Positions 59,601 through 64,000 of a DNA stretch of 64,000 nt are shown in pieces (positions within the stretch are counted from its first letter, which is position 1; each line of letters starts with the position of its first letter). Position numbers and translations under genes: made by a program. A model generated the notes under the pieces. That model was not told the DNA's origin and did no database searches. It worked only from the letters and a program-made list of their open reading frames with translations. Source of the DNA: Montifringilla adamsi (taxonomy: Eukaryota > Chordata > Aves > Passeriformes > Passeridae); contig JAGGNK010006449.1 of assembly GCA_017590115.1 (NCBI GenBank), positions 744,001-808,000 of the forward strand, written 5' to 3'.

Positions 59601-62600
59601 ACCTCTGGCAAAGGTCTGTGTCCTGCGAGGCATCCCTGGGAATGTAGGATGTCCTGGCAAGCCAGATGTAGAGGAGAAAGTCCAGCATGAGCCACTCCTT
59701 GGGGAAAAAGTCACAGAATCATGGAAATTTTAGGGCTAGAAAATGCCTCCAAGGTCATCAAGTACCACCACTAAGCCAGCACTGTTCCCAAGTGCCACAG
59801 CCTCACACTTTATTGAACACTTCCAGTAATGGTGGCCCATTCCAATGCCTGACCATCTTTTTCATGAAGAAATTTTCCTGAACATCCATAATATGGTGTG
59901 TGAGCACCCCACACAGTGAGGCTCCGTTGTCTTTTGCAGGGCTGTTGGCTGCTCTCAGGAGCTTGTTGGAAAAGAGTCAGGAGATGGCACAGAGGAATCA
60001 GATGTTGCAGGTACAGAAATATTTAGGCACATAAACCAGGTGGATTTGGACTCTTTCTGTGGGTAAATATGATGGCAGTCCCAAGCAAGCCTGGGGATGT
60101 ACAGTAACTGAGATCCCTGAGTCTAGAGGAAATGTAAGGTAAGGGAGACAGAGCCCACTGTCAGTGTGTCCTTATCCCTAATGCAGCAGGATGGAGAGGA
60201 GATCTCTTTTGTTAATTTTTTGTGAGTGAATGAACACAGGAGTTTTATTTCTTGCCCTGCTGCTAACACACTTCCTTTAATACCTCCATATCTCCCTGTA
60301 GGAGCAATTAGAGAAGCTCCAGGAGCTGCAGGCAGAGCTGCTGCAGGGGCACACAAAGGAGCTGGAAGCAAAACATGAGCAAGACTTACAGAAAAAAATC
60401 CAGCAAATTATCCTGGAAAAGGACAAGGAGAGCAAACAGGTACAGTGACATGGTTGGTGTTTCAGAAGAGGAACGTTATGTAGGAAAAATGGATCTCTAT
60501 AAGAGTGTTGGATAACGAGAGGAGGAACCTCTAGTTCCAAACTGAATGCAGTCCCAAGGGACTGGATATCCTCCCATATGGATCCAAAAGTATCCATGGT
60601 GGAACTGGGAAGCACCTGCAGGTAACATCAGGGTACACAGCTGCCAGTCAGTCACCAGGGGAAAGGGATGCAAGGAGCATCGTGATCCATGAGCTTAGGA
60701 AAACATTGCACTGCTTCTTCTCAAGCCTTCTCTCCCTCCTTCCCCATGCTGGGGTACCGTTGGCTCCCTTTTGGCTGGAAAAAGGTATTCCTGTGGAGCA
60801 GGGGGGCAGCAGTGCCCCTCAGCCCCAGGGAGGCCCAGGCCATCGCACCAGTGGCTCTGGTGTGGGGTGCAGTGTCAGGCTCCGAATGGGTGTTTTGCCA
60901 TGTGTGTGTTGTGATCATGGTGGCCTTGTAGGACAGTTTCCAGTCTGCTTCTGTGTCTGGCACCTTGGGAATGGTGGTTTCCTGGTGTACAGTTTTCCAA
61001 GGAATCAGGCAAGGAGAAGCCAAGCACCTCCTACCCAGTCTCTCAGCTGTGCTTTTCCCCAGGTGCTCCCATCCTCTCTTTCCCTGAGTTACCTCGTGTC
61101 CTGCCAAATTTTTCTCCCATCACCTGCCCCTGCTCCAGAGCAATGACCCTCCCTGCTGCTTTCCTCCTTGGAGCTGAGGTCTTTTTTTCCTGAAGTGAAT
61201 CTGTGGTCTGTCGATTCACAGATTCTGGAAAGCGCTGTCACTGAGGAGAAGGAAAAATGCAAGAAATCTGTGGAGGAAGAACAGAGGAAGATCCAAGAGT
61301 TGGAAAGCCACCTAAGAAGCATGGCTGAGGTGAGCATGGGAGGTGAAGCAGAACAGCTCACTCTTGGAATGAAGAAAAGGGGAAGTCTAGTGTGGTGCTC
61401 CAGGGGCTCAAAGCAGTAGATGAAGGGGTTTCCCTGCCCCCCCCAAATACACAGAGAGCAGCTCTGCAGAAAGAAAAGTGGATTCCTGGCTAACCAAATT
61501 ACTTCTAATTTCCTCTGATAGGCAAACACAAAGAAGGCAGAGGAGCAGGAACTGACAGGGGGAAAACTGAGAGAAGCTTTGCACGAGCTGAAGAAAATTA
61601 CTGCACAAGAGGTACTTGCACTGACCTGTGCAGGTGGAGGATGCAGTGTTGGAGAAGAAGGCTTCCCCCATCCCTGAAATCCTTCCCTCCATTCTTGTCA
61701 CCACCATCCAGGAGAGATGATGCTGATGGTGGTCCCAAAAGAAACCCCCAGTGCTTCCAACCGAGCTCCCACATCTTGTTTCCCAGGCGCTGTTACAGCA
61801 GCAGGTGCTCCAGCAGAGCCAACAGCTCAGGGCTGCCCAGGAGGAAAATGAGTTACAGAGGCAGAAACTGCAAGAAGAGGTAGCAGGATATAGGGAGCAA
61901 AGCAGGCAGCATTCCCTGACCATCTTGGCTTTAGAGGACAGGCTGCTAGAGGCCACTCAGCAGCAGAAGATGCTGGAGGAGGAAAAGGCAGCACTTGTGG
62001 AAAAAATGGAAGGTAGGTGAGGGTTGTATGGGATGTGCCTGTACCAGGAACTGGCTGGGTTAACACGAAATGTGTGTGGAGATGGAACAGTGAATTTGCT
62101 GCTATAGAAAACATTGGGAAGATGTTGAATGAAGGTTATTCCCCTGCAGGACAAGCTCTGTGAGGCCCTGCAGAAGCTGTTTCATTGTTTGGTGGTTTTG
62201 TCAGGGCTTTGCCACTGGAGAAGGGCTCTTTGCCCTCTAAAATTACAAGACTGGCGTGCTTTAGGTTTCTCCAAGACAGAAGCAATCCCAATCAAGGCTG
62301 GATGTCAAGAATTGTCCAGCCTTGGAACTGGGCTCTCGGGGGCATAGGTTTCCCAGAGAGACAGTCCTCAGAGCTGCCACATGAAGGAAATTATTTGTGT
62401 AGCAGAAGCAACAAGCACGTAAGTGTTACAAAGAAGTAACAGGCCTTTTTTCTTGGGTCCTTTAGGACTTCAGTGTGATGCCCACAGCTCAGCATCGGGA
62501 GCTTGGCTGGAGATTTGTCCTGCCGTGGAGTCTCATGTTTGTCTGAGGTGAGCAGCACTCGCTGATGGTGGTCAGACATGCTTGGAGAAGGGCAGGGACC

Positions 62601-63858
62601 ACTTGGGAGAGCCTAAGGAAGTCCAATGCCACTTGTCCCAAGATCTTTAGACTAAAAAGATAGGACTCAAGTCCCTTTGCTAGGTTGAAGTGATCCTAAG
62701 AGCATAGAGCATTAAAGTGGTGCCAAACAGCACGTGACAATCTGCCATCTGGATGACCCCAGGTGAGAGCAAGTGGTGTGGCCAATCCCACACCACAGGG
62801 TGCCCCCAGGGGACCAAAAGGCAGGTTAAAAAACAATTAAATAATTAAATATTAAGCAGGAATGCAGCACAGGAAGGCGTGCATGGGCTCCCTGCAATGA
62901 GGTTTCCCAATGGCTGTGAGATCTGCACTGGTCTTTCCCAGGAAACTGCAGGAGGAGCTGGCAGTGGTGCAGGGCACACTCCTGGAAAAGAAGGCAGTCA
63001 TCAGCAGGCTCAGCAGGGAGCTGTCAGAAACCAGAGCCAGGATGTCGGACATGAGAGGTGGGTGATGTGCACTGTGTGGCTGCCATCATCCCCATCCTCC
63101 TCCAAGCACACGCAGATCACAGGAAATTAATGTCACAATTCTCAGGCAATGCTTTGTCCTGCTGGGGGCAAAGCACGCAGTCTGTTCCCTTTGGGAAGGT
63201 GAATTTCTCCCCATCTTTGGCTAAGTAATAGCAGTGGCAATGAGAGAGCAGAGTAATCAGGGAGAGAGCAGGTAGACAAAACTGAGCTCAAAATCACACT
63301 GGTGAACTTCTTGGAGCTGAAGATGTTCTAAGCCAGTGGACTGGGAAAGCCTTGCCTGGGATTCCTCCATGGGCAGTGCTGTGAACATGAGGACAGAGCC
63401 CACGAGGAATGTGTGGAGTCAAAAAATGCAAGTCAGAAAATGCTGGTGACCTGTCCTCCTTCAATATGAAGGAAAATTGCCACAGCAAGGAATTGCCCTG
63501 GCTTGTACCTCCACAGAGGGACTGGGATTTAGTAAACCAGGATGTCCTGTTGGCATGGCCCAGGATCTGAGGGCATCTGTCAAGGCAGGGCTCTGCAGGG
63601 ATGAGCCCCATTGTTGCTTTGATGAGTGCACCAGCTGCAGATCCCTCAGGACTGGGTGATGAGTCAGCCAGCATCCCACGAGGCTGTTCTGTGCCTAGGG
63701 GAGCTGAGTGAAGAGCAGAAAGTGGAGCTGGAGCACAGCCAAAGACAGCTGAAACACCGGGAGTGGGAAGTGAACCAGCTCAGGGAGAAGCTATCCGAGA
63801 TGTCCAGCCTTGTGGAGGAGAAGGATCGGGCCCTGAAAGCAGCAGCTGAAGAATTAAG
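50552..63858 (+). CDS. FHAD1: FHAD1, forkhead-associated domain containing protein 1 (21 coding exons, 3' end outside window)
   Basis: The span holds 21 exons with AG acceptors and GT donors whose phases join into one frame of 945 codons plus 2 nt (2,837 nt). Residues 1-101 (exons 1-2) form an FHA domain: TTTIG at 18-22, DRHAAL at 38-43, LQDFNS at 54-59, GTFVN at 62-66 and PGDILSFG at 79-86. Residues 102-222 are a Pro/Arg/Ser-rich linker with RRPASAR. From about 223 to 945 the protein is rich in Glu, Gln, Lys and Leu with heptad spacing, as in a long coiled coil. FHA plus long coiled coil is the FHAD1 arrangement; from memory the human protein is about 1,400 residues, so roughly a third is missing at the right edge. 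The ATG at 50,552 has A at -3 and begins the conserved N-terminus. Molecular function is poorly known; expression in ciliated and testicular cells is family knowledge. The FHA pocket looks altered (see findings). Intronic repeats are all antisense. Confidence 0.93.
50854..51060 (+). CDS. FHAD1: FHAD1 exon 2 (residues 33-101)
   Basis: Acceptor CTCCCAG, donor CCCAG/GTAGGG, 69 codons, phase 0 to 0. It encodes the rest of the FHA domain: ADRHAALEF, SFILQDFNSPHGTFVN and RPGDILSFG. His61 (50,938-50,940) stands where NG-type FHA domains have Asn. Confidence 0.93.
51061..53018 (+). other. FHAD1 intron 2
   Basis: Largest intron seen. It opens with a G-rich minisatellite-like stretch (GGGTGGATGCC and GGAAAGGTGCCC words, 51,061-51,200), then the antisense LTR-like element. 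No further exon recognised. Confidence 0.7.
51268..51867 (-). mobile_element. LTR-like element in FHAD1 intron 2, antisense
   Basis: The minus strand has GGGAGAATAATTTATC and TCTGAATAAAGAC signals and U3-like sequence with GACAGGAAAGATGC. CAAAGG occurs at both edges (51,262-51,267 and 51,868-51,873), a possible 6-bp target duplication, although the minus-strand start is not TG. Boundaries are tentative. Confidence 0.5.
53019..53289 (+). CDS. FHAD1: FHAD1 exon 3, Pro/Arg/Ser-rich linker (residues 102-191)
   Basis: Acceptor CCACCACAG, donor GGCCAG/GTACTCC, 271 nt, phase 0 to 1. The frame reads LVPPRRPASARDKSTAS, which resembles the RRP-x-SA-x-K stretch I recall in the mammalian linker. It is low in complexity and probably disordered. 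The 5' boundary is less certain than for the coiled-coil exons. Confidence 0.8.
54307..54398 (+). CDS. FHAD1: FHAD1 exon 4 (residues 192-222)
   Basis: Acceptor TTCTTCCAG, donor GGGAAG/GTAATG, 92 nt, phase 1 to 0. It ends PHKVDLLLQGK, linking the linker to the coiled coil. The phase fits both neighbours. Confidence 0.85.
54673..54897 (+). CDS. FHAD1: FHAD1 exon 5, coiled coil (residues 223-297)
   Basis: Acceptor GCCAGCAG, donor GAACAG/GTACTG, 75 codons, phase 0 to 0. It encodes LQEEIAAMAKKLAQAA and EIKALREQ with a clear heptad pattern. A TTCC microsatellite begins about 130 bp after the donor. Confidence 0.93.
55031..55101. repeat. (TTCC)n/(TCCC)n pyrimidine microsatellite in FHAD1 intron 5
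   Basis: About seventeen tetranucleotide units, pyrimidine-only on the plus strand. Confidence 0.95.
55294..55417 (+). CDS. FHAD1: FHAD1 exon 6 (residues 298-338)
   Basis: Acceptor TATTTTGCAG, donor ACTGCAG/GTTTTG, 124 nt, phase 0 to 1. It encodes INDLQKGPNQIF and ERDLEIGRLQRESEKLKRD, coiled coil. Confidence 0.92.
55520..55742 (-). mobile_element. CR1 LINE fragment in FHAD1 intron 6
   Basis: CCATGGGCAGGGACACCTTC, CTGGCCTTGGACACTTCC, then ACCACCCTCACAGGGAAG and CCAATATCCCATCTAAATG. Confidence 0.9.
55774..55904 (+). CDS. FHAD1: FHAD1 exon 7 (residues 339-382)
   Basis: Acceptor TTTTCCTCAG, donor GCCAAG/GTTGGT, 131 nt, phase 1 to 0. It encodes MQRELLQKDQKIQQLQQETE. An antisense CR1 ends only about 30 bp before the acceptor. 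Confidence 0.92.
56402..56600 (-). mobile_element. CR1 LINE fragment in FHAD1 intron 7
   Basis: TAGAATTGCTGAGGTTTGAA, then ACCACTGCCCTGGGCAGCCT; an older subfamily. Confidence 0.78.
56632..56697 (+). CDS. FHAD1: FHAD1 exon 8 (residues 383-404)
   Basis: Acceptor CCTTCTAG, donor AGAAAT/GTGAGT, 22 codons, phase 0 to 0. It encodes CSRIKEETKHELREQELI. Short, but the frame and splice sites fit. An antisense CR1 lies just upstream. Confidence 0.88.
57103..57195 (+). CDS. FHAD1: FHAD1 exon 9 (residues 405-435)
   Basis: Acceptor CTCTTGCAG, donor GCCAAG/GTACTG, 31 codons, phase 0 to 0. It encodes RIEELERDLQGLQGEIRK, a strong heptad pattern, with GC-rich codons. Confidence 0.92.
57599..57706 (+). CDS. 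FHAD1: FHAD1 exon 10 (residues 436-471)
   Basis: Acceptor CTGTTGCAG, donor GAGCAG/GTAGGG, 36 codons, phase 0 to 0. It encodes AEEELKAAWSQQAGQLREMG and RRERLLRSDVQ. Confidence 0.91.
58113..58196 (+). CDS. FHAD1: FHAD1 exon 11 (residues 472-499)
   Basis: Acceptor CTGCTGCAG, donor CAGCAG/GTGAGT, 28 codons, phase 0 to 0. It encodes LESFKTQVMQVFSPSAAG, a break in the coiled coil. Next to it in intron 11 is a solo LTR. Confidence 0.88.
58372..58720 (-). mobile_element. Solo LTR in FHAD1 intron 11, antisense, 6-bp target duplication
   Basis: Flanked by CTCCAT at 58,366-58,371 and 58,721-58,726. On the minus strand it starts TGTGGCAGCAGC, has TCTTAATAAAGATTATTG near the 3' end and closes TGCTGTAACA. 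A 6-bp duplication fits an ERVK-type element. No internal genes. Confidence 0.9.
58930..59082 (+). CDS. FHAD1: FHAD1 exon 12 (residues 500-550)
   Basis: Acceptor TTTTGCCAG, donor CTCCAG/GTCAGC, 51 codons, phase 0 to 0. It encodes VIEKVRQISDENQQSHEREK and ends FKNSLRKLQ. Confidence 0.93.
59228..59330 (-). mobile_element. CR1 LINE fragment in FHAD1 intron 12
   Basis: CCATGGGCAGAGACACCTTC and GACAAGGTTGCTCCAAGCC. Confidence 0.82.
59418..59613 (+). CDS. FHAD1: FHAD1 exon 13 (residues 551-615)
   Basis: Acceptor TTCTTCCAG, donor GGCAAAG/GTCTGT, 196 nt, phase 0 to 1. It encodes ELGQLELLCLDPPVSAIR and WLEGAEQLLGSAGVD. It is less charged than its neighbours and may be a globular or hinge insert in the rod. 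Confidence 0.9.
59708..59890 (-). mobile_element. CR1 LINE fragment in FHAD1 intron 13
   Basis: GTCACAGAATCATGGAAATT tail, then CCTCCAAGGTCATCAAG and CATGAAGAAATTTTCCTGAA. Confidence 0.8.
59940..60010 (+). CDS. FHAD1: FHAD1 exon 14 (residues 616-639)
   Basis: Acceptor TTTTGCAG, donor TTGCAG/GTACAG, 71 nt, phase 1 to 0. It encodes LLAALRSLLEKSQEMAQRNQ. Confidence 0.9.
60302..60439 (+). CDS. FHAD1: FHAD1 exon 15 (residues 640-685)
   Basis: Acceptor TCCCTGTAG, donor AAACAG/GTACAG, 46 codons, phase 0 to 0. It encodes EQLEKLQELQAELLQGHTKE and KIQQIILEKDKESKQ. Confidence 0.93.
61222..61329 (+). CDS. FHAD1: FHAD1 exon 16 (residues 686-721)
   Basis: Acceptor GATTCACAG, donor GCTGAG/GTGAGC, 36 codons, phase 0 to 0. 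It encodes ILESAVTEEKEKCKKSVEEE and IQELESHLRSMAE. Confidence 0.93.
61522..61611 (+). CDS. FHAD1: FHAD1 exon 17 (residues 722-751)
   Basis: Acceptor CTCTGATAG, donor CAAGAG/GTACTT, 30 codons, phase 0 to 0. It encodes KKAEEQELTGGKLREALHEL. Confidence 0.92.
61787..62012 (+). CDS. FHAD1: FHAD1 exon 18 (residues 752-826)
   Basis: Acceptor TTTCCCAG, donor ATGGAAG/GTAGGT, 226 nt, phase 0 to 1. It encodes ALLQQQVLQQSQQLRAAQEE and LALEDRLLEATQQQKMLEEE. Confidence 0.93.
62466..62547 (+). CDS. FHAD1: FHAD1 exon 19 (residues 827-853)
   Basis: Acceptor GTCCTTTAG, donor GTCTGAG/GTGAGC, 82 nt, phase 1 to 2. It encodes GLQCDAHSSASGAWLEICPA, which is not a coiled coil. It is supported mainly because its unusual phase pair fits exons 18 and 20. 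Confidence 0.8.
62942..63057 (+). CDS. FHAD1: FHAD1 exon 20 (residues 854-892)
   Basis: Acceptor CTTTCCCAG, donor ATGAGAG/GTGGGT, 116 nt, phase 2 to 1. It encodes KLQEELAVVQGTLLEKKAVI and LSRELSETRARM. Confidence 0.92.
63699..63858 (+). CDS. FHAD1: FHAD1 exon 21 (residues 893-945, last exon in window)
   Basis: Acceptor GTGCCTAG, donor TTAAG/GTACAC, 160 nt, phase 1 to 2. It encodes ELSEEQKVELEHSQRQLKHR and SSLVEEKDRALKAAAEEL. The next exon must begin in phase 2, beyond 64,000. Confidence 0.92.
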
Positions 63859-64000
63859 GTACACCCTGACATCACCCAAGGCTTCATGGATGCCATTCTG
63901 TGTGCCCAGCAGCTGATAGTGTTTAGGGCTCTCCTCAGAGCAAAAGGCACATGTGAGAGTATCAGGATGGAACTCAGCTCTGAATCCATGACACAGGAAC
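63859..64000 (+). other. FHAD1 intron 21 (incomplete)
   Basis: Begins at donor GTACAC and runs off the window; no exon seen. Confidence 0.7.

Overview
The window looks like nuclear DNA of a songbird-type bird (probably a passerine). About thirty-five 5'-truncated CR1 LINE fragments are scattered through it on both strands. These are joined by solo LTRs of endogenous retroviruses that resemble common passerine families, and I see no SINEs or DNA transposons. Nothing bacterial is present: no operons, tRNA or rRNA genes, or CRISPR arrays. The organism call is inferred from repeat content and gene structure.

Region 1, about 1-50,200, is gene-poor. I found no intact protein-coding exon there. It holds CR1 fragments, solo LTRs, microsatellites, a minisatellite (26.3 kb), a perfect 625-bp tandem duplication (29,947-31,196), and a cluster of four abutting or nested LTRs (38.0-40.6 kb). 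Next to that cluster is an orphan CpG island (about 40.8-41.93 kb) built from GC-rich tandem repeats. It carries six YY1-like sites about 40 bp apart, then three NRF1-like palindromes. Purine-rich, AT-rich, AC-rich and GT-rich blocks follow (42.4-45.9 kb). On the minus strand at 44.9-47.2 kb are two possible gene remnants: a 123-bp coiled-coil exon with a stop codon, and a degenerate RING-like segment.

Region 2, about 50,200-64,000, holds the 5' two-thirds of one gene on the plus strand, FHAD1 (forkhead-associated domain containing protein 1). I resolve 21 coding exons from the start codon at 50,552 to a donor at 63,858. Every exon has AG/GT borders and all phases agree, giving 945 codons plus 2 nt. 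The gene runs off the right edge. The product has an N-terminal FHA domain, a Pro/Arg/Ser-rich linker, and a long coiled coil. Two or three of the usual phosphothreonine-contact positions in the FHA domain are substituted. All six mobile-element insertions I recognise in its introns lie antisense to the gene.

The points most worth a second look are the phased YY1/NRF1 CpG island with no assigned gene, the degenerate FHA pocket, the broken coiled-coil/RING remnants, and the perfect 625-bp duplication, which could be recent biology or an assembly artefact.
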